Positions 43,348 through 54,457 of a stretch of DNA of 64,000 nucleotides are shown here, one piece after another (the stretch's first letter is position 1; each line of letters starts with the position of its first letter). A program made the position numbers and the translations under genes. The stretch is from Rhipicephalus microplus (Eukaryota; Arthropoda; Arachnida; Ixodida; Ixodidae), in NCBI RefSeq assembly GCF_043290135.1, contig NC_134700.1, positions 155,264,053 to 155,328,052 of the forward strand, in the 5' to 3' direction. Under the pieces are notes generated by a model. It made no database searches, had not been told where the DNA came from, and saw nothing but the letters and a program-made list of their open reading frames with translations.

Positions 43348-46108
43348 TGCGCATAATGTTGAGAAAACTGAGGCAAACTTCTATATTTTACACACACACA
43401 CACAAAAAGATCAGTTAGGCATCTCATTCTCTGTACTTGCATTTTGGACCCCTGCCAAATCATTTTAGATATATGACCACGTTATTTTGTCGACTTCGCT
43501 ATTAGCAAAATAAAACACATATGCATTTAAGAATGAGTACGAAAAGACAGTGAAGCTTCCGTTCGGCGTGTGGCTGAATTAAAATGTATCTCGAAATTTC
43601 GTCATTGACCGAAAGAAAAGATGCCTGCACACAAGAAGTCACAAGCACGAATAATGTTTAATGAAAAATTGCCTTTTTCTCAAAGCCTTGTGTAACCTAC
43701 ATGTGTCCGAAGAAACGATAAGTGACGTGGGGCTCAACGCTGAAGTACTGAGAGCCCTATTTGCCTATTGAGATTATTTAAAAGGCTATAACGAGCTGAC
43801 CATAGAGTCTATATCAAAACTGCAGGTCACACAGATGCCCTTTATATCAAGCACCGCCGCTTTGTCATCAGCATTGGCTGGTATTTGTTAATTTTGTTCG
43901 AGGTGTCACATCCAATTATAGGGGTCAAAGGGCAAACTTTTTGCTCGTTTCATTTGCCGGCCTCCCTCTTCTGGAAGCATGGACGAAACAAAGTTGCTCG
44001 ATCTTTCAAGGTTATTGAGATGCACCAGGTTGCCGTGACCTGCACCAAAGAGTAAGTGCGATTGTTCAGATCATCTTGGTCAAACATCGGATAAAGCAGT
44101 AACTTGCCACTCTACGTAATTGTATATTAAAAAAAGAATTTTCAAATAATAATATTGTGGCACTAAAGTAAAACAACTAAGCTAAGCTGAACTGAGAAGT
44201 TATACTCTACGAATTACATGGTCGTTCAATCCGGTGTCATACGTTCATAACTAGACAGGAAAACGAAGGCCAGAACTTCATTCTCTGACATTACGCGGAA
44301 CGTAAGCACCCCGATGCCTCTCTGACGGCACAAGTTTTAAGCTGACGTTTTGAGTGTTTTCACCCCATTGGCTCTCTGAACGTTTTACAATCTCGTATGG
44401 TTCCGACAGATAAAATCAAAGTCACATTTGCTGGTAAATAATCATGTAGGCTCCGAAGGCGTCATTGTAACCTATTTATAGTGGTCAGTCAGTGAGAGAA
44501 CATAAAGGCCACGAGCCACCGCTGTTGTCTTTTTGCATCTATCATAGTGGACCAAGTGTCATATTGAGACAATAATGGTGCTTTTGAAATTCTGGCTGGC
44601 CAAGTAAGGTTGTGCAACTGAAATTACCTAACAAAATGTGTTTACACGCCTACAAAAGCAAACTAGTCAGCTGCACAAATGGACGTCGTGAAAAAGGTTC
44701 TCACCCTTATTGTCCATCGTGGAGGCTTCTACGTTGGCAAGAGACGACACCAAGACAAGGCAGAAAACTGCGGTGAAGGTTAGCATGTCTCCAACAAAGT
44801 TTGGGAGACGGTAGAATTCAGGCTCGCACAATGGCTGTGTCTGCAAAAGATGCCGGTGCTGGGAAAAAGGTGAGCTAGATTTTCAGCTCAGAGATATTTC
44901 AAAGGGCCTCTGTCTAACTTCTCTTTCTTATTCGTTTATTTTGCGCATGCCAGGAAACACATCAGGTGACATCAGAAGACGTATGTGTAGTTATAGCCAT
45001 AACTAAGGAACCTCATCACTAGCAAGCACTAAAATTTTTCTCTCGACATTATATTCGTTGAAACTGGCTTTAACGAAACTCATATCACGGCAGGAACTAC
45101 ATCACGTACAATAATTTGCGACTGCAGCTGGTTGGTTTAGTGGGCTTACACGCTCTAAAATGCGGAATGCAAGAAATTGCAAATATCAAATAATGGAAGC
45201 TCTGATTAAGGATAGAGAACTGCTGCGTGGTGCCTGAGAAGAATGTTGGTGATATCTTTGATTAGTTGATATGAAGTACCCATCTGTTTTTCGCGATATG
45301 AGTTCGTAGCTGACACCGAATAGCCTACAAGGTTCTGGACGAATGCAATTACTCGACAGTTGATTACTCGTTCGTGGAATATTCTGCATTCTAGGATCAA
45401 GCCCGAGATTAGCAGTACAGACCGCTTACAATGAATTATTGCAATGTGTTTCCGCTTCTACTGAATTAGGGTTAAATGAAAATCATTCGTTTATTAAATT
45501 AAAGAAGCGTGCTATCAAAGTTTTGTGACAGGTTTGGCGCTGCTCATAATGAAATTGCGGAAGAAATATTGTATACGCTTGCATAGATGATGGGAAAAGG
45601 CTTTCTGAGGAGCCAATTTCATGTAGCCTATGAAAGTAATAATTTCGAGTAATCTTGTATTTTTTTTTCAAGACAATGGTGTCCCTTTAAAGACATGTAA
45701 CTCATACAGATTGAAGCATCACTCAGACTACATTTGTACAAAAGGAACCAGCCCTGCAGTTGGACACATGTGTAGAAGTTTCAGAGGTCTAGACCATTGC
45801 CACCGGCTTAAAACACCATATGCTTGGAGGAATTCCACTCGGCCAGACAGATATAGTGAAATTACTATGCATTACTTTAGGTCAAGATTAAAGCACCAAC
45901 CCTCTAACAAATGACAAATGACTATCCTTGAGCACCAGCCGAGATCAGGGATATTACCCGAGGTTGAAATCTTCAGCAGTTAAAAAGTGCCCTTTAAGTC
46001 CCAAGATCGGCTGGCAGGATGATGTTTAAGTGCTGAAAATGGGGAGAAAAAAAAGACTTTTTAGGCTTCAGAAGTTGTGTGTCTATGCCGAATACAATTC
46101 TATATAAA
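43348..46108. other. No recognised gene; probably unique intergenic or intronic sequence
   Basis: No long frame, no known repeat, no splice-like conserved peptide. A short (CA) run lies at 43390-43404. Open frames at 45186-45400 and 45630-45914 have no recognisable domain. Confidence 0.4.
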
Positions 46109-46120
46109 TTCAAGCAACTC

Positions 46121-46364
46121 GCGTCGCCACGGTGGTCTAGTGACTAAGGTACTCGGCTGCTGAACCGCAGGTCACGGGATCAAATCCCGGCTGTGGCAGT
46201 TGCATTTCCCATGGAGGCGGAAATGTGGTAGGCCCGTGTACTTAGATTTGGGTGCACGTTAAAGAACCCCAGGTGGTAAAATTAAAGGAGCCCTCCACTA
46301 TGGCGCCTCTTATTATCATATGGCGGTTTTGCGAAGTTAAACCCCTTAAATCAATTAAATCAAG
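46121..46364 (+). mobile_element. Ruka SINE, diverged
   Basis: The A box region reads TAGTGACTAAGGTACTCGG and the B box GGATCAAATCCCGG. The tail has an A-rich change (GGTGGTAAAATTAAAGGAGCC). TTCAAGCAACTC (46109-46120) and TTCAAACAACTC (46365-46376) flank it, with one mismatch. Confidence 0.92.
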
Positions 46365-46376
46365 TTCAAACAACTC

Positions 46377-46589
46377 AAGAAACAAATACGTGCACGACCT
46401 CCATCAACGACAGGAAAGCAAAAAAATGTTATTCCTCATGACATCACAATGTCGTCAACAGTCATGTATGAAGCGAAAGCGCGAGGAAGAAGGTAGGAAT
46501 TTCCCGAGATTCAGCATTCGAAATATTACAGACACGCCCATTCTCCACACTCTAGTTTCATAGTCGCATCTATTCAGAAGTTGATACTA
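46377..46589. other. No recognised feature
   Basis: Short stretch between Ruka and the LINE tail. Confidence 0.3.
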
Positions 46590-46800
46590 TAAAATGCAAA
46601 ATTTGCGGCCGGGCTCGCGCCAACCTCGACCACGTTGTCTGGGCATGTGCCGAAGCGACAAACAACACCAAAACAGCACCTACCTAACATTTAAGATAAC
46701 CACGCCCGAGCTGTGGGAGGCTATGCTAATAAGCGTTTGTCCAGTAAAGCAACCCTGAACAGTTCGGCTGGTTGAGGACGCCTCCAAAATAAAGCAATAG
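46590..46800 (+). pseudogene. 3' end of an I/R1-like LINE
   Basis: One frame gives C-K-I-C-G then N-L-D-H-V-V-W-A-C, the CCHC-type end of I-group LINEs, as in the LINE within E3. After a gap comes T-P-E-L-W-E-A-M, then R-L-V-E-D-A, and AATAAAGC near 46790. Stops interrupt it. Only the tail remains. Confidence 0.55.
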
Positions 46801-47111
46801 TCTGGAACATGTGATGCGATAGTGCCGTTGTCTACTTATAATTACACGGAACAGCAGTCCCATCGATGCCATCGACTTACTACAGAAGAAGAACAGAAAC
46901 GGCCTACTTAGAGGAGTGGCTTATCGGTATCCCCGACCTACAAAATACCACGGACAATCTCAGTCGAATACCCCATAAGACATAAGCGCAGCTAGTCGAT
47001 GTTCTGCAGGGACGTCTGTTTATGGTTGTCCTGGTCTAACGGTCGGGACGCATTGACTGGAAGCTCCAGAAACTATTTTGACATGAATATCAAGTATGTG
47101 CCGCTTCTTTT
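46801..47111. other. No recognised feature
   Basis: No frame or repeat identified. Confidence 0.3.
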
Positions 47112-47624
47112 TTTAACAACGAAGCTGTTGTAGCTCGGTGTAAAATGTCTGTCGTCACCCTGAGGCATCGCCTCACGTTGCCTAGCAACCAGTGGCGCCG
47201 CAGATAGCTAACACCTGCCATAACCTTTCCAAGCCACGCAGGCATGCGCAAACAAATTGGCAGATCCCACGTACAGTTAGAATCTATGATATGCGAAGCA
47301 CGAATGAGAAAGGTTCATATTTCACTTTAAAATCAGCGCAACGTTACGTGGTGGAGACGAATGATACCGTACATGAATTCCATGTCATGATTATCATGTT
47401 TGGATGTATCGTTTACCTTCGTCGTCTATTCACGTCACGTGTGACCAAGTTTAGTATATGTGGAGCGAGCCCGCTATGAGCGTGGTATGTTGCCATGTTC
47501 TTACATGACAGGCGTGTCAGGATTATCATGTTTGCACCAGTCATATATTTCGTCATCCATAGACGTCACGTAACACGAAATTTGGTACATGTGGAGCCAG
47601 CAAAACGACCGGGAGCACTATATG

Positions 47625-48520
47625 GAAGGGACCATTATACTCCAATGCAGCGTTGACGCGCGCGCATGCAGGGCACAGTGACGCTACGTTACCAAAACGC
47701 GAGCACTTTATTAGAGAGTTTTAGTACTGCGTACGCTGCGTACGTGGCGGCGTTGCGTACGTAAGGACGCCACGTTCTGCGTAGTACGCATGCGCAGACC
47801 GCAACGCACACGTATCGCCTTACGTACGCAGCCGCTACGTACGCACGCATGAGATGCGTGCGTGCGTACGTATGAGGTGAACGCGCCGCTTTCGAACAAG
47901 TTCGCGACAGCGCGAGACTTCGTTTTGCGAAATGGTGGCGTCGAAGTCAAGCACAGACCGGCTCTGTGGCTTAAAATATGGCCATAATCTGGCTATAACA
48001 CTTGGATTGGCTCACATTGGCTGTCAACAACACGTACTTCTATTTTGATCTACCAGATGGCGCAACACGCTTCACGCTCATTCCATACGTGGGTACTACG
48101 GCGTACTAAAAGCCGATTAGTGGCAAACGACGCCACGTAACGCAAGGCGCTTGCGTGATGCGTACGTAGCACCATTCCGCAGTACTAAAACTCTCTATTA
48201 TTGCCTGACGCCAGCCGCGACCGGTGCGACCAGCGTCCTTAGGTGCAGCCCGACGGCAATCGGCGCGAAATTCGACATGCTGCCTTTCGCGCCGATGCGT
48301 TACGCAGACAACACTACGTCTCCCTCCTTTTGTGACGGAGGGACGCCGGACGCGCTGAAACGTGCATGCGTCAAAGCAACGCAGCGCGACGCACACATGC
48401 GAGTATATATATATATAGCAGGACTGGCGCCTGGCGTGGCAACGCCGGCGATACGCGACGAAAGAACGCCGGCGAGCACACGCACCGCGTCACGTCGAAA
48501 TGTATTGGCGCCTTGACTCT
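47625..48520 (+). repeat. GC-rich block inside composite repeat B
   Basis: It starts GGAAGGGACCATTATACTCC and ends AATGTATTGGCGCCTTGACTC. It replaces part of a tandem unit and is absent from copy A. It is rich in CGCGC, ACGCA and GCGCC and contains a MITE-like element. Short open frames show no known domain. Confidence 0.5.
47712..48197. mobile_element. MITE-like element with 20-bp terminal inverted repeats
   Basis: TAGAGAGTTTTAGTACTGCG (47712-47731) is a perfect inverted match to 48178-48197. TTAT flanks it on both sides (47708-47711 and 48198-48201). The 486-bp interior is full of TACGTACG-type palindromes and has no transposase. It fits a nonautonomous DNA transposon. The superfamily is undecided. 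Confidence 0.8.
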
Positions 48521-48731
48521 AACATATAGTCATGATCTCACATGACACACATCTTATTATTGTCATGTTCGCACCAGTGACATACCTTCGCCATCCATTG
48601 ACGTCACGTACTACCAAATTTGGCCAATGTGAAGCTAGCGAAATGACCACGAGCGCATCATGAGCGTGGCATGAAGTCATGTTGTTACGTGACAAGCATG
48701 TCATGATTATCATCTTTGGATGTGTCATTAA

Positions 48732-48977
48732 TTGATTGATATGTGGGGTTTAACGTCCCGAAACCACCATATGATTATGAGAGACGCCGTAGTGGAGGGC
48801 TCCGGAAATTTCGACCACCTGGGGTTCTTTAACCTGCACCCAAATCTGAGCACACGGGCCTACAACACTTCCACCTCCATCGGAAATGCAGCCGCTGCAG
48901 CCGCAATTCGAACCCGCGACGACCTGCGGGTCAACAGCCGAGTACCTTTGCCACTAGACCACCGCGGCGCGGCATGA
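48732..48977 (-). mobile_element. Ruka SINE in composite repeat B
   Basis: Full-length copy on the minus strand with an extra triplet by the B box (GAACCCGCGACGACCTGCGG). GTCATTAA flanks it at 48724-48731 and 48978-48985. Confidence 0.93.
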
Positions 48978-49720
48978 GTCATTAACATATGGCGTCCGTT
49001 CGCGTTGAGTAATACTGAGTTTGGTACATGTGAAGCTAGTGAAATGGCCGCGAGCGCATCATGAGCGTAGCATGTAGTCATGTTGTTACATGATACGCAT
49101 CTCTTGTTTATCATGTTCGCACCTATATCATGCCTTCGTCATTCATTAACGTCGCGTAATAGCGAATTAGGTATAAGTAAAGCTAGCGAAACGAGCGCCA
49201 GCGCATCATGAGCGTGATGTGTAGTCGCGTTGTTACACGGCAAGCATTTCATGATTATCATGTTTGCACCAACCACATACCTTTGTCATCCATTCGCGTA
49301 CGGTAATACGAAATTTGGTATATGTGACGCTAGCAGAAGAAGCGGGAGCACATCATGAGCGTGGCATTTAGTCCTGTTGTTACATGACAATCATGTCATG
49401 ATCTTCATGTTAGGCTCTGTCGCTTGTGTTCGCCATGCAATCATGCCATACCATACCAGTTTCGCAACATGACATGTAAACTAAACCACCGCAAAAGCAG
49501 CAAGACCATGAAATGTAAATCATGACATTCATGACATATATGTCATGATTTTTATGTTTTTACTGGTCAAATATGCTCGTAATACTGTCATGTTATGCCA
49601 TAGCAAGTTTGGTATCGATACCATTATCTAAACGACCAGGACAGCTAAATGTCGTGGGTGGCTATATAGATAGATACGCTCAAAGTTGCCGAAGTTCGCT
49701 AAGAAATTCTTCGCATTTAA

Positions 49721-49911
49721 AATGGCAGCAGCAGCTACTAATACACGTGCTCTGAAGAAAGACATCGCGTGTGCCTGGCATCACATCGTCACACGACCAG
49801 GTGCCGCAGCACCTTGCCAAGCAGTGCAGGCGCAGTAGTTAAGCCATGCAAACCGATGGAGACATGGCGCGCAACCTCCGCTCTGCAATGCTCCAGTGAA
49901 TAACCCTGGCT
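49721..49911. other. No recognised feature
   Basis: Short stretch between composite repeat B and a Ruka fragment. Confidence 0.3.
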
Positions 49912-50022
49912 TGATTGATTGATATGTGGGGTTTAACATCTGAGCACACGGGCCTACAACATTTCCGCCTCCATCGGAAATGCAGCCGCCGCAGCCGGGA
50001 TTCAAACCCGCGCCTTGCGAAT
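49912..50022 (-). mobile_element. Internally deleted and truncated Ruka SINE
   Basis: The tail (GATTGATATGTGGGGTTTAAC) joins directly to ATCTGAGCACACGGGCC, so about 100 bp of the middle is missing. The copy ends near the B box (GGGATTCAAACCCGCG). Confidence 0.85.
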
Positions 50023-50046
50023 AAGCCTGGCTCGAAGCGGCGGCAC

Positions 50047-50175
50047 CGCATTAGAGTGAAACCAGGTATACTCTCAGTTTCTTTCACTCATACCTCAAGT
50101 CCGCCGTTTCGGTATATAGCTACCATGTTCTGCTGATGTCCCGAAGGTCACGGGTTCGACACCCCCGTTTTTGAA
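50047..50175 (+). mobile_element. Second SINE family, head-only copy
   Basis: CTCATACCTCAAGTCCGCCG, TATAGCTACCATGTTCTGCTGATG and GGTCACGGGTTCGACACCC match the head at 6975-7060. The B box GGTTCGACACC is better preserved here. The tail is missing. Confidence 0.5.
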
Positions 50176-51470
50176 GCATGATTCTGGGCAATGATTCTAG
50201 CGCTGCGAAAAGTACCAGTCAATATTCATAATGCAATCATATTTACTTACTCTCTGTCTGTCTGTACATCGCATACAGCCTCATCGAAATCAACGGCCTT
50301 AACGACGTTTCTCATGCTAGTTCTGCCACAGACGAAGGTAATAAAGTCAGTATGAATGCCTGGTCATTGTGGATTAAAAATAAATGAAATGGCTGGCTCT
50401 CTAGCACAAGCGGCATTCAATTGTCTGAGTACTTTCGGTCATTTCTGAAGTGGCCACAGCAACTGCGATAAGGTAGAGAAAATTTTCGCTGCGTGCAGAT
50501 GCCATAAAATCAATTACGTCGTGGGCAGAGTTCAGTAACCTAAAATTTCCGAGGAAAATTCAGTGCTGTCCTTCCAGACAACTGGAAGTCGCATTAACTA
50601 TATTACGTCGTTATGTTTCCCCGTTAATGTTCTATTCATATAGGGCTGGTCTGGTGATATACCCTCTATGCAATTTTAGGTTAGAACCTGAAACAATAGA
50701 ATGTTATTTTTTTATTATGTCACCAGTATAGACTACCAAGAAAAAGACTGCTTGATATCCCGTTCTCTAAGCTGGGGACGAATTTGTCAAGTGACAATAT
50801 ACTTACCATCGGTGCTACGAGTTAAAGCTTCATCCACAAGAATGTATTTGATGTCGTTTGTGCTTATATTTACAAAACAAAACTAATGAGACTGGAACAG
50901 CGTAATTGTTTCTCATTATTGCAGCAATGGCTAAACAATAAAAACAAGAGCTATGTTTTTTACTATGATTAATATTAGTATGAATAATTGTCAGGCACAT
51001 TCAGTGTTAGTCAAGACAATGATTATTCTGGCTGGTCTGAACGGAAGAATAAGACTTATAGGACCCTTTTCGCTTTACGTTCAAAAATTTTTCATAAATA
51101 TTCAATATTGAAAACACTTAGCTCAGGTAATCAGTTCTTGGCCGATCCCCGTGAGAGGATGTGAGCCATATTTAAGGCGTCATCATCATCATCAATAGTG
51201 CAGTTACCGTCCATCGAATACTATTACCAACATCCAGGTACCACGGCGCTGCTGAGTGGTGGCAGCTGGAAGTTCTGTTGAGATGATTGCAGTTTTGAAC
51301 CTGCTTCCAACAGCAGACGCTGCTGCTTGTTTTCCCGCGTTTGCGTTCGTTTTTTCAACGTTGTAAGTGGTCTCAATATTACCGTAAACCTTTGAGTTTC
51401 TTAAGTTAAAGGAAATAGAAACAAAAGGAAAAGCCGACTGATTTCACGGCGAGCCTAGATACTCCGGCAG
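50176..51470. other. No recognised gene; short LTR-like fragment near 51133-51215
   Basis: TTCTTGGCCGATCCCCGTGAGAGGATG and TAGTGCAGTTACCGTCC resemble parts of the F2 LTR region (7327-7375 and 7601-7625). The rest is unrecognised. Confidence 0.35.
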
Positions 51471-51732
51471 AAAAATTGACCATTTGCGGAAAAGTGAGCG
51501 CCCCCTGTCGTGTAAACAGGAAAGCTTCGCTTTTGGTTGGAAAACATCTTGTGCACCGTCTGTGAGGTACGGTGTTTGCGTGAAAACGGCAGTGTTCGCC
51601 GTTACTACGGGTCATATTGATGGAACGCCAGGCTGATGTTTTCCAACCAAAACCAAAACGCCTGTACAGGAACGCTACCTGTGCGGTTACTGCTCATGCG
51701 CAGTGGTTTTCCCGCAAATGGTCAATTAAGCG
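51471..51732. repeat. Imperfect inverted repeat, MITE-like
   Basis: TTGACCATTTGCGG with AAAA (from 51477) pairs with TTTTCCCGCAAATGGTCAA (51710-51728), and TTTTGGTTGGAAAACATC (51532-51549) pairs with GATGTTTTCCAACCAAAA (51637-51654). The arms are about 80-90 bp with some unpaired parts. No coding. It could be a small DNA transposon. Confidence 0.65.
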
Positions 51733-52232
51733 TCGCGTTCAAATTAGCACCCAAAAAGCCATCATTGGTTAGGAGGGTTGAATTTAGCAAGCAAATAATG
51801 AAGGCCCGTGAATGTATGCAGCACCAGTTTTCTGCGCGAGTACAGCAACTTCCTGGTATGCAGTTCTCGCGCTTAGTTCGTGTGCTCAATACGATACAAT
51901 TTTGCGCACACTTATCTTACCAATATGTGGCCCGGCATTTGTTTACTTAATATAGTATGTTAGCGCTCCCCTACTTTCTCAAAAACACAAAGCCAAGGGC
52001 CATCGAAGCGCGGAGAATTGCAATCTTAGCCAAAAGTGTACTTTCCGGTATCGTCTCTTGCGGGGCAAGTATCTCAACGACCGCCATGTTGGATGTATAG
52101 TTTCGCCACCAATAGGTCGTGAAAGGGACGACGACAAAGTGATAGAAGAACGTTCTTTGCTTTCTGTGCTCCTGCAATATAGGTTTTTCCAGCCGTGAGA
52201 AGCTATTTACAGTGTTGAGGACAACATGAGCT
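51733..52232. other. Upstream flank or 5' part of the I-like LINE
   Basis: No recognised frame. It may include the LINE 5' untranslated region. The element's left end could not be fixed. Confidence 0.3.
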
Positions 52233-53769
52233 GTGACTCCTGACAGCAGGAAGTGGTGTGACGGTACTGAACGCCGACGTTTCACCGTCACCGTGGCGGA
52301 CGGAACCAGCCAGGATGTGCAAGCGTGGCAAGGGCCTCCTTTACCACAGCGTGGCTTCGGAACCGACGAGCATGTGAGTCAACCTGGTTCTACCAGGGTT
52401 TCTTACATCAGGGCACCAACACTCGTTTTGGAGGCGATGAGGAAACATGAGGACATGTCGAATGAAGTAAGCTCTGCAAAAAAGTTGAGAGTGGAAGAGC
52501 ATACGGACGACATGCAGGAGGGGACATCAACCTACTCCTTTATTGATGAAGATGTTGAATCTGATGAGTAAGCAGATTCCTTCACTCAAGGTACATAAAA
52601 AGAGTAGATTTGAGGGAATTCCTGTGGTATTCCGACCAATAGAGGAAACGAGAACCTTCTGGAAAGTAAACTCAAACGTTGTAGCCTCGGAAATTGTTGC
52701 ACTTGCTAAAGAGAAAGTGCGTTCTTTCCGAGTGAACAAAGATGGAAGTTTCTCAGTGACAGTGAGCTCTCTTGCTTCAGTCAAAAGCTTGTTGTCTTGT
52801 GCGCAGGTGGCTGGCTTGCTGGTGAAACCATTCATTCCGGAGTCTTACATGCGAAATGTAGGCAAAATCAAACATGTGCCTCTAGAGTACACAGAAGAAC
52901 AACTTACCTAATATTTAAGAGAGGCAGGAGTGATATCGGCTAGACGCCAGAATCGTTACATACGACAAGAAGATGGCACTGTAGCATCGCACCCACTGAG
53001 AAGTGTCTTTTTACAATTCAGATATGACAGACCTCCTCCAGAGAAAGTATTGCTTGGATTTACAAGCCATCCAGTTAAGGAATATCTAGGCCCAGCAAGA
53101 CGCTGCTATAATTGTCAGAGGTTCGGACATTTGGCAAAAAATTGCCGAGGAACAAGGCGTTGCAAAATATGCACCGAAGACCACCATCACAATGACTGCA
53201 AATCGATAACACAACCTAAGTGTGCCAATTGCAAGGGGCTCCGCGCTGCGTCGTTCTCTGGATGCCCGCAGAACAAGGCGGCTTCTCTTCAATATCAACA
53301 TGACATGATCTACGGTCGCACACAACAGCATGACGCGCCTGAGCCCAACATGAACGCCATGAACCCTGCACGGCCTCTTCGACCACAGGCATCTAAACGC
53401 CAGGACCATGTAATGACGTACGCGCAAGCTGCAAGAGGACAACGAAAGAAAGGGAAAAGTGCAGGGACATCAACAAGCCAGCAGCAAGCTCGACAAGAGT
53501 CTGAGGAGGGACCTCAAGAGAAAAGTAACCACGTGTTTAACATCCCAGAAAGCACTAGCACATCGCGTCCAGTAAGTGTAACGCAACCAGAAAACTTCTC
53601 TGTGTCGATAGCTCATCTTGTCATACCAATGTTATTCTCGGCTTTAAAAGCCATACTAGCCGCGATCCCACAGGCTAACAACCTTTCTGAGGTCAAAGCC
53701 ATCTTGTCGATCGAACAGGTAGTGTTACAATTAGCCACAACAGTCACTGCGCAGGCAAAACATGAATAA
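52233..53769 (+). pseudogene. LINE ORF1 (nucleocapsid-like)
   Basis: The first piece (52233-52571) is acidic and ends E-D-V-E-S-D-E. The main part lies in another frame from about 52560 and has one TAA at 52909-52911. It then continues in frame with C-Y-N-C-Q-R-F-G-H-L-A-K-N-C, C-K-I-C then H-H-H-N-D-C, and a third C-A-N-C knuckle whose His is changed. A Gln/Lys-rich part and a hydrophobic C-terminal segment follow. One frameshift and one stop break it. Confidence 0.8.
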
Positions 53770-54457
53770 TTATTATCAAAATGTCACGATCTTCCAATGG
53801 AATGAGAATAGTATTCGCCCTAAGTGTGCAGACTACCGAAAATTTGTGGCTCAGAGCTCCTTTCCAGTGTTATGTATTACAGAGGCCGGGGTAGACACCA
53901 CTTTTCGGTTATCGAACTACGTTGTGTATATGTCCTCTAGATCTACAGGACCGAGCAGAGCGATGTTATATGTGAGAAAAGATCTGCCATCAGTGCAGTT
54001 GAATGCTACATCATCGGATTATCCAGAATATGTAGCATGCGAGGTTAGATTTGGTCGAGTAAATATAACAGTAGTCAGCGTTTATCTCCAGCCTTCCATA
54101 AATATCTCGCTTTCTGCATTGACAGCACTTTTCCGGACGTACACGAAAGCTGTGATATATTGCGGAGATTTCAATGATCACAATGTCATGTGGGGAAGTG
54201 CGTACTGCGATCGTCGTGGAAAGGACCTACAAAAAGCAATTCAGGATAGTTCATTATGCTTGTTAAATGACGGTTCAGTGACGTTCCTACGGGGTTTTAA
54301 TTACTCGAGTTGCCTAGACTTCACGCTCTGCTCACATGATATTGCATCTAGGGCGTCATGGCGAACAGACATTGAAACAAGGGGTAGTGATCATTTACCT
54401 ATCCTGATACAGCATCCAAAACTACGCTTTACTAAATATAGGCCCTCAGCAATGTAA
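53762..54457 (+). pseudogene. LINE ORF2, endonuclease domain
   Basis: The ATG at 53762 overlaps the ORF1 stop (ATGAATAA), a layout consistent with coupled translation. Endonuclease motifs are Q-W-N, I-T-E, V-Y-L-Q-P, G-D-F-N-D-H-N-V-M-W-G-S and G-S-D-H-L-P-I. The domain itself is open for 231 codons and then stops. The catalytic residues E, D, N, D and H are present. Confidence 0.88.

Larger units (their letters stand above)
47112..49720 (+). repeat. Composite repeat copy B with tandem units of about 140-150 bp
   Basis: It has the same lead-in as copy A (GGCAGATCCCACGTAC, GATATGCGAAGCACGAATG) and the same unit landmarks, with units near 47595, 48640, 49029, 49178 and 49330. It ends CCATTATCTAAACGACCAGGAC and GGTGGCTATATAGATAGATA, then AAGAAATTCTTCGCATTTAAA. 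It contains a separate block at 47625-48520 and a Ruka at 48732. The order of lead-in, tandem core and tail suggests one mobile repeat type. Confidence 0.75.
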
